From contig CM028379.1 in assembly GCA_013146195.2 (NCBI GenBank), forward strand, positions 112,028,168-112,092,167: a stretch of DNA of 64,000 nt, in the 5' to 3' direction. The notes below the pieces were generated by a model that had not been told where the DNA came from, did no database searches, and saw only the letters and a program-made list of their open reading frames with translations. Position numbers and translations under genes: made by a program. This document shows positions 12,800 to 25,406 of the stretch, piece by piece. Position 1 is the stretch's first letter. Each line of letters begins with the position of its first letter. The stretch comes from Codonopsis lanceolata (taxonomy: Eukaryota > Streptophyta > Magnoliopsida > Asterales > Campanulaceae).

Positions 12800-14053
12800 T
12801 GTTGATTCTTATGTTAAATTTATATCTCGATCAAGACATTACTTTAGTTTTATACTTGGCTAATCGGGTGCGTATCGATTAGCGTGGCAATGTGTATAGA
12901 ACTTTGCCTTGTATAGTTTTTGTAGGACTCTTTTCGGGTTCATCGGAAGACCACTTCTGCGCTTCACCTAGGAAGACACCTTTCAAAGCTTAAGATCGGT
13001 AGACCTCGTGTGTCGGTGATGCGCTTCTACGTGTCCTCTCCGGATCAAAGCTAGCTGGATTAATTCAAACTTATTCTCATTTGATATTTGAATTAATCCA
13101 AGTCTTTTTCGACATGTCAAGCCGCCGAAAGCAACTTTCCAGCAGAATACTTTTCGCCCCTGTAAAGCAAAAAGCGCATCGGCCCCTACTTTCGCTTCAT
13201 CTCTCGATCGACACCAAATCGCCCACCTTTTGAAGATCTCGAAATGATTATCTGCTCTAGTTATCGTGAAGATGAAATTCCTTGATCGACCCCATGCATT
13301 TAATGCATTTATGAAAAAGATTTGTTGAAGTCTTCGTCTTCTCCAACGGATCTTTTGAAGTGAAGCACACACTTTAAATCGCGCCATTGAAGCTGGATCA
13401 AAGCGACAAGCGCATGAATCAATCGAACACTTAAAGAATTGCTCGAATTTATACAACTCCAAGTCTTTCACCGGCTCGGTGCATTCAATAGATCCTCAAC
13501 AGATCTAGAAGTCCTCGTCAACAACAAGAAGTCGCTCTTCAACATTTATTGTTTTATTCTTCTTGTTGTTTACTTCCATTAACTATATACGCACAATTAA
13601 ATATCTTGTATTTACAGATATTTAATTCCCTAGACAAACACAAGTCAATATTTTGTACACGATCCATTAGGGATATTCTTTGTAATTGATCTAAGTGGAA
13701 AACATAGTGCACAATTTAAATCCAAGGTTGATCGCCTTGGTGGTGGGGTAGCACTCATTATAGTGTGAACCATCCCAAAATACTTGTGTTATTTCCTTTC
13801 GTCTGCTTAATTATTGAACTGCTCGGTTTCATTGTTTACTTCATCCATTTATTGAGAACTTAAGTAATCTGTAAAAGGTCTAGGTAGTCCTTATCGGCGG
13901 ACACTGAACAATTTTCTTGAAGGTCTTCCGCTACTTGATTCTTTTCATAGATTGCAAGTAACTTTCAAGGAACTTACTTTAAAAGTTTTAAAGTGTTAAT
14001 AAGCTATTCAACCCCCCCCTTCTAGCTTATTATTGTGCTCATTGGGACCCACA
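12800..14053 (+). repeat. 3' LTR of the Sirevirus-like copia element
   Basis: It starts TGTTGATTC after a polypurine tract and ends GGGACCCACA after a C-rich stretch (AACCCCCCCT near 14010), the typical Sirevirus LTR tail. Its first ~1.22 kb is repeated with indels at 44674-45947, which fixes the start. The right end is set by resemblance to Sirevirus LTR ends and is less sure. No 5' partner is in the window. Confidence 0.75.
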
Positions 14054-14306
14054 CCATTATTCCTAAACTTTATCAGTTTCTACATCAAGCTGCCATTGTT
14101 TCTTTGGATCTGACGATCATCATATAAAATAACCTACAAGGTCAGTTCTGTATAGAATGCATAACCAATTAATAACAAGATTGACAACATCCATTAACTA
14201 TTCAGTTTTTTGTTCGTAATGCTACACATGTTTCTATGATAAATAGGAATACCCTCAGACTGTCTAGCTTCCAGCTACTAATACGTACAGCCAGTACTGT
14301 TACTCA
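14054..14306. other. Sequence between two copia elements, no feature seen
   Basis: No ORF, repeat or RNA seen. It separates the Sirevirus 3' LTR from the next copia 5' LTR and may be old flanking DNA. Confidence 0.4.
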
Positions 14307-14385
14307 TGTTGGAATATTTGGGGTCAATATATAGGTGAATGGTTAAGTCACCACAAAAGAGTTTTAAACCCACATTGAATATATA

Positions 14386-14766
14386 CTCCCTCCGGACCTA
14401 AATATAAGCAAAAAATACCAAAATTTTTTGGACCTAAATATAAGCAAAAATCACCATATTAAACTCTACTCACAACTTTCAAGAAGTTTTGTACCAAAAA
14501 TACCCCTTGTTAATTCTTTTGTTTTTCAAGATGGGTGCACATTCCCAATACACAAAGAGCCACTAATAAAATGAGCTATAATGAATTGATGACAATGAGT
14601 TAAAATTGCATTAATTATTATCAGTTTTGATGAGTGGGATTCTTAAGGGTATTTTAGTAAGTATACTTTTATTTTATATAAAATCAAGACAATTTAACTA
14701 ACTTAACTTACTTTCTTAATTTGTGTGAAATCAGCTATTTTTGCTTATATATAGGTCCGGAGGGAG
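14386..14766. mobile_element. Stowaway-like MITE (381 bp)
   Basis: The termini are CTCCCTCCGGACC and its inverse. The terminal inverted repeats are about 29 bp with one mismatch (14386-14414 and 14738-14766). TA flanks both sides (14384-14385 and 14767-14768). The matching point of the 3' LTR (about 34229-34236) is an empty site with a single copy of the target, so the insertion and its TA duplication are directly seen. A 21-bp subterminal stretch is repeated 36 bp inward (14394 and 14430). No coding capacity. The family is mobilised by mariner-type transposase in trans. Confidence 0.9.
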
Positions 14767-15154
14767 TACTAGAAAGTATCCTAGTTTATACAGTGGGAGA
14801 TTATTGAGAGTAACATTTAAGTTACAAGCCATGTAGCCAAGTCTTGCGCACTAGCTAGCTGTTGGTTGGACAAATGCTCAAACTCATGCACTCGCTCGAG
14901 CCCGTGCACGTCGCAAAGTTCGCATTGGGCCCTTTTGAGGCACACTTTGCACTTCGCCGCGCGCGTCGTCGCGATTGGAGCCTCTCTGTTTTTATATATG
15001 AACTGGAGGGGAGGTTTGAGCCATGGGCAGTCATGACTGGTCGCTGGACCAACACACTCTTTGAAGTTGTGGGCAGCTGTCACTCGAACAGACACGTCCA
15101 GGTTCACTGAACATGCCATGGGTTGCATCCTCTATGAACAGACTCGACCAAGGC

Positions 15155-15161
15155 TATATAA
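15155..15161 (+). promoter_or_regulatory. TATA box of the 5' LTR
   Basis: TATATAA within GGCTATATAAAGACCCC. The same sequence sits at the equivalent place in the 3' LTR (34662). It is conserved between LTRs that differ elsewhere. Confidence 0.7.
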
Positions 15162-15524
15162 AGACCCCTCTTCCAGTCATTCAGGTCATCGAAGTACAAG
15201 CAAATTCTCTCAGTCTAGCCCCGAAAATCATAAGTGTTGTTTACTAAAGAAATCCAGTCTTCTTTTACTCATTATTCCTTCTCTCGTTTTGTGAAAGATT
15301 GAAGAGCAAGTCAGCTAATTTGGTTCGTCCGTCAAAGGTTAGTAAGTGCAAGTCTAACTTTTGGAAGAAACGTTGTATCTTGGGAGACAATTGCCAACCA
15401 TCTGTTTGCACCGTTACGGAGGCAATATTTGTCTTAAGGAGATTTGTCTCGGCATACCTCGTTTCAATACTTCATCTAGAAATATGCTTTGAAGATACTA
15501 AGACAAACAAATTATTTACCAACA

Positions 15525-15613
15525 TTCTTAAGACAAATATTATTAGGTATTTAATTTTGTTTATCTTATACTTCATCTCCTTATTATTTGATTTTATGTT
15601 TTCGTGACAGAAA
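15525..15613 (+). other. Leader of the split copia element
   Basis: Short AT-rich stretch from LTR end to the gag ATG at 15614. No clear primer-binding site. Confidence 0.5.
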
Positions 15614-15759
15614 ATGGCTAATGGAAATGAATCCACTAGTGAACCTGCTGCAACCACTCCTAGTTCGAGTGCGTTTGCAAGCACTTCAAGTGCAAATCAG
15701 CTTCTTATGCCACCGGTCTCGCAGTACGAGAAATCAGAAAAATTCAATGGAACTAATTT
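15614..15759 (+). pseudogene. copia gag, first part (interrupted)
   Basis: The ORF opens with MANGNESTSEPAATTP and runs to KFNGTNF, the conserved start of copia gag, where the family continues with a (K/x)RW motif. It is cut by the array at 15760. The codon AAT at 15755-15757 and the next two bases belong to the target-site duplication. The reading frame resumes at 29730 with KRWQ, so this is the same gene as 29730-30584. Confidence 0.85.
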
Positions 15760-17793
15760 TGATGTGCGTAAAAATGCAACTCGGGCAAGATTACGCGCCT
15801 GTATCAAGTAATAAAGTTCATAAGTACGAGTCGATCCCACGAGGAATGCGCGTAATTCTCACTCCAACTAAGTACCAAAATTATGCTAACTAATTATATT
15901 TGAGCGAGAATAAAATGAATTAAAATCTAAAAATATAAACAACCTAGAAAGCAATTAAATCTAATCTACTGCGGAGGTGGTTTGGCAACAACAAATCAAG
16001 ATGAAAATATAGGAACGCATTATTTCTAGTTTAGCCGGTGTTTAATTTAATCCTCTCTTTGCTTTTCTTTAACTCAAGTCTTAGTAGTCGGACGCGCTAT
16101 TTTATTCGCTACGGGCTTTCGCTACGTATAGCAAATCTAGCTATCTCTCAACCTTGCTACGGGCTCATATCATCGCAACACATAACATAGGGGAGAAAAG
16201 AAACGCATGTGTAAACAAGCATCCAAAAACTATCTACGCGCGATCTCTTTTCGGTCTCACGCCACGCAAACTACTATTGTGATCTTCAGAATAATAGGAA
16301 GGGCTTTCGCTTCGTATCCTATCATTCTAGTGATCATCTAATGGTTCTCTACGCCATTAAAAGCATGAAGAACACACAATAATAACCAAGCGAATGGGTA
16401 ATACTTCGCAGAAAGAAACTCTCTATATTTTTCTACAATTCATGTTGGTAGCCGAGACACCTAAATTGGTTAACTACAGGCTTTCGCATCTTATAGTCAA
16501 CACTAACCTCCCCGACTTCGCGAATGGATAAGGTGGTTCGATCGCGTGTCAAATCTAGTCTCATTATGGCTATCGATGTTTGTCACAGAACACCAACTAT
16601 TAAATTGATTGGTCCGAAATATAAAGGTAGCTCTCGCGGATCCTAAATATTTCTAAAATCATTTAATCATTGGCCAGACAATTAAAAGCATTAATTTCAC
16701 AAAATAATAATCAACATGATTGTGTACTAAATAAAGAGATAAATTAAATTAAAACACTACATTGGACATAGAAAATAATTGCATTTCCATAAATAATTGA
16801 AGCACAAACCAATTCAACAATTACAAAATAAATCAACCCAAGAAATTATACAACTATCAAAAATAGAGGTAGAAAGAATTAAACCGAAGAAATCGCGTTC
16901 CGGGGTTGAAATCATTTGCAAATGCATCCTTGGCCCTTGATTTGAAGCTTCAAACCTTCAATGGTGATCAAGCATCGAAGATTTGGTGTGATTATTGGTG
17001 AAATGGGGGCTGGTGCCCCATTTAGGGCTAATGCCCGTAAATGGGGGCTTAAAATCTGCCAATGAAGGTGCCTGGGAATTAAAGAGAATGCACAAATGAG
17101 GCAGGGGCTGCTAGGGGCAAAATAGGCAGTGCAGGAGGGTTTGAGGGGCAGAATTGGGAAGAGAAAAGGGGCTAGGTCGCGGCATGGAGCAGGGCTGAAC
17201 CAGGAAGCAATGCACGGGTCGACCCGGGTGAAAGAGGGCTGGAAGTAGTGAGGGAAGTGGGTGGAAACGCTTGCTGATGGGTAGGATTCACGCGGGTCAG
17301 ACCCGATCCAGAAAGGGAGACCGCGGGCCGCACTAGTGGAAGGAGTCTGGCAGACGCTGACACGTGGCACCATTGGAGGGCCGACAACGCATAAGGAGTT
17401 TCAGCCTTTTGCGCCTGCGTTCCCTGTATTTTTAAAATTTGCTCCGGTGCCCCTAGGATTTCAGAATTTGACGCCATCTTCCAGACCTTTGCCGCCTCTT
17501 CGAATGGTCCTCGTTAGTGATTTCGGCCTCCGTTAGACTCTGTTATGCCTCAATTGCCTTGGATCTCTTAACGGTCTTAACGGACATTGAGCAAATAATT
17601 TCCAAAACAACTTTTAAGCCCGCAATTGTCTCGAACTTCGTGCTAAACGCCATATAATAGCTCGATTATGCATGGAAACCTATATTAAGCACAAAAACAC
17701 AAATAATAATATTTTCAAAGCATAATTAACTCAAAAATAACACAAAATAACAGAAAATTCCCGGGAAAATTAGTGGAAATCTTGCGCTCATCA
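15760..17793 (-). repeat. Array LTR copy A
   Basis: 2034 bp, bounded by TGATGTGCG and CTCATCA. The termini form an 11/12 inverted repeat. It carries a GC-richer part near 16900-17400, where a minus-strand ORF of about 153 residues is open in this copy. That ORF shows no known domain and is likely incidental. Confidence 0.9.
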
Positions 17794-19575
17794 CACTCCA
17801 AACTTCAACTTTGATCGTCCCGAGCAAAGAAAATGAATTATGGAAATGCTCGAGAACAATTTGAAATGAAGGCGACGCTCAATTAAGATCCAATAAGTAA
17901 TACCATCCAAGAGATCAACCCCAAAATTATAAACGTGCATAATAGAGGTATGAATTGATTCGTATGCTATCAAACAATCATCAAACAATCATTCGTAGCA
18001 TAAAACATTTTTTTAACCCAAAAGTAGAAATGCTCTAGCTTAGATTGAACGACCAACCGAGATACCAAATGCGAATCAAACTGGGAGAGTCATTAACTAA
18101 TTTGTTTTTACAAGATATGGCAAGAACACACGGCATGACAATATCAATAGGACTTTATAAGCTTGTAATGTTCGACCAAGGTTTGGGCTACAAATGAAGG
18201 ATATGATAACAAGTCAAGAAAGCAAAGAATTGAATTGTTCACATGATTCCTAGCTTCATGAAAGCACAACTCTTCATTACCATAACCTCACTTCAACAAC
18301 CCCTTAAACGTTAAACTTTGGGTTGAAAAATTATCTCATCTACCACAAACAATTAACCTCCACCTAAGTATCTCCTTGAGAAAATTAAGAACAATGGCAT
18401 TTTTTTTTCTTTTGTGTCCACCCTTTACATTTTTCTTTTCTTTTCATTGCTTTCCAATCTTTTCTTTTTCATTTCATTTTTTTTCACCACCATTCAACAA
18501 CAATTCAAATCCCCAACATCAACAACAATAAGAACAAAATCATGAAGCACACACATCCCAACAAGATTACAAAAAATAAAATAATTCATTCCAAATCATG
18601 CTCTCTTGAAGGGCGACAACAAAAGTGTATATGTTCATGGGATAAAATAATGCGGGTGTAAGAAATGAAGTTGAATGGGGGTCATTGTGTGCTCTAGGCA
18701 CACGCCATTCTTTAAGGGAGCTCAATGGAGACACTAGGGATTTTTGTAAGATAAATGGGTAGGATAGAGAAATGTACAAACGATCCAAAGATGACATATA
18801 TTATACTCTTGCCATACACACATGCCAAAACCAAGCTTTTCTTCATCAAAATATAACTCTCGGCATTAAGACTCACAATATGGTACTCTTAGACATGCAC
18901 AACCATCACTAAAGCAAAGCATAAAAATATTTCAAACAAATACTTGGGCAATATCCATCATGAAAGAGGTGATGCTACCACATGAATCACAAACATATCC
19001 TCAACTATGCATATAGTAATCTCAAAATTGACTCCAAGAAAATAATGCAAGTACAACTCAAAGAACGCCAAAAGTGGAGAGACGAATGATCAAAGCATAA
19101 ATAATTTGGGGTGTATAAAACACAAGATTTTCAGAATTTTCAAAGTCTACCAATCAAACCATATTCCCTAAACTTTAAAGTAAAAGGACAAGTGAAGGAA
19201 AGAAAACTCCCTCAAAGTTGGTTTCTTATGAAGTCCGGGCCGAAAAGATCTACTCCATTAATCTCTAAAAGCAGCCTCTACAATAAAAGACCTAAACCCC
19301 TGCATCAAATCAAGCGCAAAAGAAAAGAGTAGAAATGCAATTATGGAAATAAAAAAAGAAATTTTTTTTTGTGGGGACACTATTTACACCTCCCTACAAA
19401 CCCACAAACATGGAAGGACTTCAAAAAGCGACTCAGTATACAAAACATATAAATACAAAAGCAAATAAACTAATAAAAAAAAAACATACTCAAAATACAA
19501 ATAGCTTCGCTTGGTATCGATATTAGCATATAAGAGCAAAAATTAAATCATTCCCCGGCAATGGCGCAAAAAACT
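17794..19575 (-). other. Array internal segment 1
   Basis: 1782 bp without gag or pol. Starts with the minus-strand polypurine-like tract beside LTR A and ends with a degenerate tRNA-Asp-type primer site (19552-19568) beside LTR B. It contains the GTGTGC/GCACAC palindrome (18687-18703) and flanking text also found in the Athila 3' spacers at 42840 and 48520. It looks like an Athila 3' spacer joined to a primer site. Confidence 0.8.
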
Positions 19576-21615
19576 TGATGTGCGCAAAACACAACTCGGG
19601 CAAGATTACCCGGCCGTATCAAGTAATAAAGTTCGTAAGTACGAGTCGATCCCACGACGAATGCGCGTAATTCTCACTCCAACTAAGTACCGAAATTATG
19701 CTAACTAATTATATTTGAGCGAGAATAAAATGAATTAAAATCTAAAAATATAAACAACCTAGAAAGCAATTAAATCTAATCTATTGCGGAGGTAGTTTGA
19801 CAACAACAAATCAAGATAAAAATATAGGAACACATTATTTCTAGTCTAGCCGGTGTTTAATTTAATCCTCTCTTTGCTTTTCTTTAACTCAAGTTTTGGT
19901 AGTCATACGCGCTATTTTATTCGTTACGACCTTTCGCTATGTATAGCAAATCTAGCTATATATCTCTCAACCTTGCTACGGGCTCATATCATCGCAACAC
20001 ATAACATAGGGGAGAAAATAATCGCATGTGTAAACAAGCATCCAAAGACTACCTACGCGCGATCTCCTTTCTGTCTCACGCCACGCAAACTACTATTGTG
20101 ATTTTCGGAATAATAGGAAGGGCTTTCGCTTCGTATCCTATCATTCTAGTGATCATCTAATGGTTCTCTACGCCATTAAAAGCATGAAGAACACACAATA
20201 ATAACCAAGCGCATGGGTAATACTTCGCAGAAAGAAACTCTCTATATTTTTCTACAATTCATGTTGGTAGCCGAGACAGCTAAAATTGGTTAACTACGGG
20301 CTCTCGCATCTTATAGTCAAACCTAACCTCCCCGACCTTGCAAATGGATAAGGTGGTTCGATCGCGTGTCAAATCTAGTCTCATTATGGCTATCGATGTT
20401 TGTCACAGAACACCAACTATGAAATTGATTGGTCCGAAATATAAAGGTAGCTCTCGCGGATCCTAAATATTTCTAAAATCATTTAATCATTGGCCAGACA
20501 ATTAAAAGCATTAATTTCACAAAATAATAATCAACATGATTGTGTACTAAATAAAGAGATAAATTAAATTAAAACACTACATTGGACATAGAAAATAATT
20601 GCATTTCCATAAATAATTGAAGCACAAACCAATTCAACAATTACAAAATAAATCAACCCAAGAAATTATACAACTATCAAAAATAGAGGTAGAAAGAATT
20701 AAACCGAAGAAATCGCGTTCCGGGGTTGAAATCTTTTGCAAATGCATCCTTGGCCCTTGATTTGAAGCTTCAAACCTTCAATGGTGATCAAGCATCGAAG
20801 ATTTGGTGTGATTTTTGGTGAAATGGGGGCTGGTGCCCCATTTAGGGCTAATGCCCGTAAATGGGGGCTTAAAATATGCCAATGAAGGTGCCTGGGAATT
20901 AAAGAGAATGCACAAATGAGGCAGGGGCTGCTAGGGGTAAAATAGGCAGTGCAGGAGGGTTTGAGGGGCAGAATTGGGAAGAGAAAAGGGGCTAGGTCGC
21001 GGCATGGAGCAGGGCTGAACCAGGAAGCAATGCACGGGTCGACCCGGGTGAAAGAGGGCTGGAAGTAGTGAGGGAAGTGGGTGGAAACGCTGGCTGATGG
21101 GTAGGATTCACGCGGGTTAGACCCGATCCAGAAAGGGAGACCGCGGGCCGCACTAGTGGAAGGAGTCTGGCAGACGCTGACACGTGGCACCATTGGAGGG
21201 CCGACAACGCATAAGGAGTTTCAGCCTTTTGCGCCTGCGTTCCCTGTCTTTTTAAAATTTGCTCCGGTGCCCCTAGGATTTCAGAATTTGACGCCATCTT
21301 CCAGACCTTTGCCAGCTCTTCGGAATGGTCCTCTGTTAGTGATTTCAGCCTCCGTTAGACTCTGTTATGCCTCAATTGCCTTGGATCTCTTAACGGTCTT
21401 AACGGACATTGAGCAAATAATTTCCAAAACAACTTTTAAGCCCGCAATTGTCTCGAACTTCATGCTAAACGCCATATAATAGCTCGATTATGCATGGAAA
21501 CCTATATTAAGCACAAAAACACAAATAATAATATTTTCAAAGCATAATTAACTCAAAAATAACACAAAATAACAGAAAATTCCCGGGAAAATTAGTGGAA
21601 ATCTTGCGCTCATCA
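19576..21615 (-). repeat. Array LTR copy B
   Basis: 2040 bp, TGATGTGCG to CTCATCA. The minus-strand ORF seen in copy A is open here too (20699-21193). It shares with copy C several variants that differ from A and D in the left third. Confidence 0.9.
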
Positions 21616-23407
21616 CACTCCAAACTTAAACTTTGATCGTCCCGAGCAAAGAAAATGAATTATGGAAATGCTCGAGAACAATTTGAAATGAAGGCGGCGC
21701 TCAATTGAGATCCCATAAGTATTACCATCCAAAAGATAAACCCCAAAATTATAAACGTGCATATAGAGGTATGAATACAATACTCAAACAATCATTCGTA
21801 CCATAAAACATTTTTTTTAACCAAAAAGTAGCAATGCTCTAGCTTAGATTGAACGGCTAACCGAGATACCAAATGCGAATCAAACTAGGAGAGTCATCAA
21901 CTAATTTTTTTTTACAAGACATGGCAAGAACACACGGCATGACAATATCAATAGGAATTTATAAGCTTGTAATGTTTGGCCAAGGTTTGGGCTACAAATG
22001 AAGGATAGGATAGCAAGTCAAGAGAGCAAAGAATTGAATTCTTCACATGATGACTAGCTTCATGAAAGCACAACCCTTCAATATCATAGCCTCACTTCAA
22101 CAACCCCTTAAACGTTAAACTTTGGGTTGAAAAAGTATCTCATCTACCACAAACAATTAACCTCCACCCTTATATTTCGTTGAGAAAATTAAGAACAATG
22201 GCATTTTTTTCTTTTGTGTCCACCCTTTACATTTTTCTTTTCTTTTCTTTTGATTCTTCTTTTCATTGCTTTCCAAGGGGGCTCTTTTCTTTTTCATTTC
22301 ATTTTTTTTCACCACCATTCAACAACAATTCAAATCCCCAACATCAACAACTATAAGAACAAAATCATGAAGCACACACTTCCCAACAACATTACAAAAA
22401 ATAAAATAATTCATTCCAAATCATGCTCTCTTGAAGGGCGACAACAAAAGTGTATAAGTTCATGGGATAAGATAATGCGGGTGTAAGAAATGAAGTCGAA
22501 TGGGGGTCATTGTGTGCTCTAGGCACACGCCATTCTTTAAATGAGCTCAACGGGGACACTAGGGATTTTTGTGAGATAAATGGGTAGGATAGAGAAAGGC
22601 ACAAACGATCCAAAGATGGCCTATATCATACTCTTGTCATACATACATGCCAAATCCAAGCTTTTCTTCATCAAAATATAACTCTCGGTATTAAGACTCA
22701 CAATATGGTACTCTTAGACATGCATAACCATCACTAAAGCAAAGCATAAAAATATTTCAAACAAATACTTGGGCAATATCCATCATGAATGAGGTGATGC
22801 TACCACATGAATCACAAACATATCCTCAACTATGCATATAGTAATCTCAAAATTGATTCCAAGAAAATAATGCAAGTACAACTCAAAGAACGCCAAAAAT
22901 AGAGAGACGATTGATCAAAGCATAAATAATTTGTGGCGTATAAAGCACAAGATTTTCAGAATTTTCAAAGTCTACCAATCAAACCATACTCCCTAAACTT
23001 TAAAGTAAAAGGAGAAATGAAGGAAAGAAAACTCCCTCAAAGTTGGTTTCTTATGAAGTCCGGGCCGAAAAGATCTACTCCATTAATCTCTACAAGCAGC
23101 CTCTACAGTAAAAGAGCTAAACCCCTGCATCAAATCAAGCGCAAAAGAAAAGAGTAGAAATGCAATTATTGAAATAAAAAAAAAGAAAAGAAAATATTTT
23201 TGTGTGGGGACACTATTTACACTTCCCTACAAACCCACAAACTCGGGAGGGCTTCAAAAAGCGACTCAGTATACAAAACATATAAATACAAAAGCAAATA
23301 AACTAATTAAAAAAAAGCATACTCAAATAACAAATAGCTTCGTTTGGTATCGATATTAGCATATAACAGCAAAAATAAATCATTCCCCGACAACGACGCC
23401 AAAAACT
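21616..23407 (-). other. Array internal segment 2
   Basis: 1792 bp, same layout as segment 1, no coding capacity. Primer-site relic at 23384-23401. Palindrome at 22512-22528. Confidence 0.8.
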
Positions 23408-25406
23408 TGATGTGCGCAAAAACGCAAATCGGGCAAGATTATCCGGCCGTAACAAGTAATAAAGTTCGTAAGTACGAGTCGATCCCACGAGGAATGCGCG
23501 TAATTCTCACTCCAACTAATTAAGTACCGAAATTATGCTAACTAATTATATTTGAGCGAGAATAAAATGAATTAAAATCTAAAAATATAAACAACCTAGA
23601 AAGCAATTAAATCTATTCTACTGCGGAGGTGGTTTGGCAACAACAAATCAAGATAAAAATATAGGAACGCATTATTTCTAGTTTAGCCGGTGTTTAATTT
23701 AATCCTCTCTTTGCTTTTCTTTAACTCAAGTCTTGGTAGTCGGACGCGCTATTTTATTCGCTACGGGCTTTCGCTACGTATAGCAAATCTAGCTATCTCT
23801 CAACCTTGCTACGGGCTCATATCATCGCAACACATAACATAGGGGAGAAAATAAACGCATGTGTAAACAAGCATCCAAAGACTATCTACGCGCGATCTCT
23901 TTCGGTCTCACGCCACGCAAACTACTATTGTGATTTTCGGAATAATAGGAAGGGCTTTCGCTTCGTATCCTATCATTCTAGTGATCATCTAATGGTTCTC
24001 TACGCCATTAAAAGCATGAAGAACGCACAATAATAACCAAGCGCATGGGTAATACTTCGCAGAAAGAAACCCTCTATATTTTTTCTACAATTCATGTTGG
24101 TATCCGAGACAGCTAAAATTGGTTAACTACGGGCTCTCGCATCTTATAGTCAAACCTAACCTCCCCGACCTTGCGAATGGCTAAGGTGGTTCGATCGCGT
24201 GTCAAATCTAGTCTCATTATGGCTATCGGTGTGTGTCATGGAACACCAACTATTAAATTGATTGGTCCGAAATATAAAGGTAGCTCTCGCGGATCCTAAA
24301 TATTTCTAAAATCATTTAATCATTGGCCAGATAATTAAAAGCATTAATTTCACAAAATAATAAGCAACATGATTGTGTACTAAATAAAGAGATAAATTAA
24401 ATTAAAACACTACATTGGACATAGAAAATAATTGCATTTCATAAATAATTGAAGCACAAACCAATTCAACAATTACAAAATAAATAGAGGTAGAAAGAAT
24501 TAAACCGATGAAATCGCGTTTCGGGGTTGAAATCTTTTGCAAATTCGTCGTTGGCCCTTGATTTGAAGCTCCAAACCTTCAATGGTGATCAAGCATCGAA
24601 GATTTGGTGTGATATTTGGTGAAATGGGGGCTGGTGCCCCATTTAGGGCTAATGCCCGTAAATGGGGGCATAGAATTTGCCAATGAAGGTGCCTGGGAAT
24701 TAAAGAGAATGCACAAATGAGGCAGGGGCTGCTAGGGGCAAAATAGGTAGTGCAGGAGGGTTTGAGGGGCAGAATTGGGAAGAGAAAAGGGGCTGGGTCG
24801 CGGCATGGAGCAGGGCTGAACCAGGAAGTATTGCTTGGGTTGACCCGGGTTAAAAAGGGTTGGAAGTAGTGAGGGAAGTGGGTGGAAACGCGGGTTGATG
24901 GGTAGGATTCACGCGGGTCAGACCCGATCCAGAAATGGAGACCGCGGGCCGCACTAGTGGAAGGAGTCTGGCAGACGCTGACACGTGGCACCATTGGAGG
25001 GCCGACAACGCGCAAGGAGTTTCAGCCTTTTGCGCCTGCCTTCCCTGCATTTTTAGAATTTGCTCTGGTGCCCCTAGGATTTCAGAATTTGGCGCCGTCT
25101 TCCAGACCTTTGCCAGCTCTTTAGAATGGTCCTCTGTTAGTGATTTCAGCCTCTGTTATGCCTCAATTGCCTTGGATCTCTTAACGGTATTAACGGACAT
25201 TGAGCAAATATTTCCCAAAAAAACGTTTAAGCCCGAAATTGACTCGAACTTTGTGCTAAACGCCATATAATAGCTCGATTATGCATGGAAACCTATATTA
25301 AGCACAAAAACACAAATAATAATATTTTCAAAGCATAATTAACTCAAAAATAGCACAAAATAACAGAAAATTCCCGGGAAAATTAGTGGAAATCTTGCGC
25401 TCATCA
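23408..25406 (-). repeat. Array LTR copy C
   Basis: 1999 bp. Lacks about 35 bp near 24483 that the other copies keep. The minus-strand ORF is open here as well (24500-25015). Confidence 0.9.

Larger units (their letters stand above)
14307..15524 (+). repeat. 5' LTR of the split copia element
   Basis: It starts TGTTGGAATATTTGGGG and ends CAACA. It aligns over its length to the 3' LTR at 34151-35030 once the MITE is removed, but with many substitutions and indels, so the insertion is not recent. Similarity stops at 15524, which defines the end. No standard tRNA primer site is evident just after it. Confidence 0.85.

Noticed and set aside
13000..13471. Minus-strand ORF of 162 codons within the Sirevirus LTR
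   Set aside because: Not kept in the second LTR copy (44674-45947), no known domain.
16912..17373. Minus-strand ORF of about 150-170 codons open in LTR copies A, B and C
   Set aside because: Pro/Ser/Leu-rich without a known domain, sits in the GC-richer middle of the LTR, is frameshifted in copy D. The copies are similar enough that shared openness is not independent evidence.
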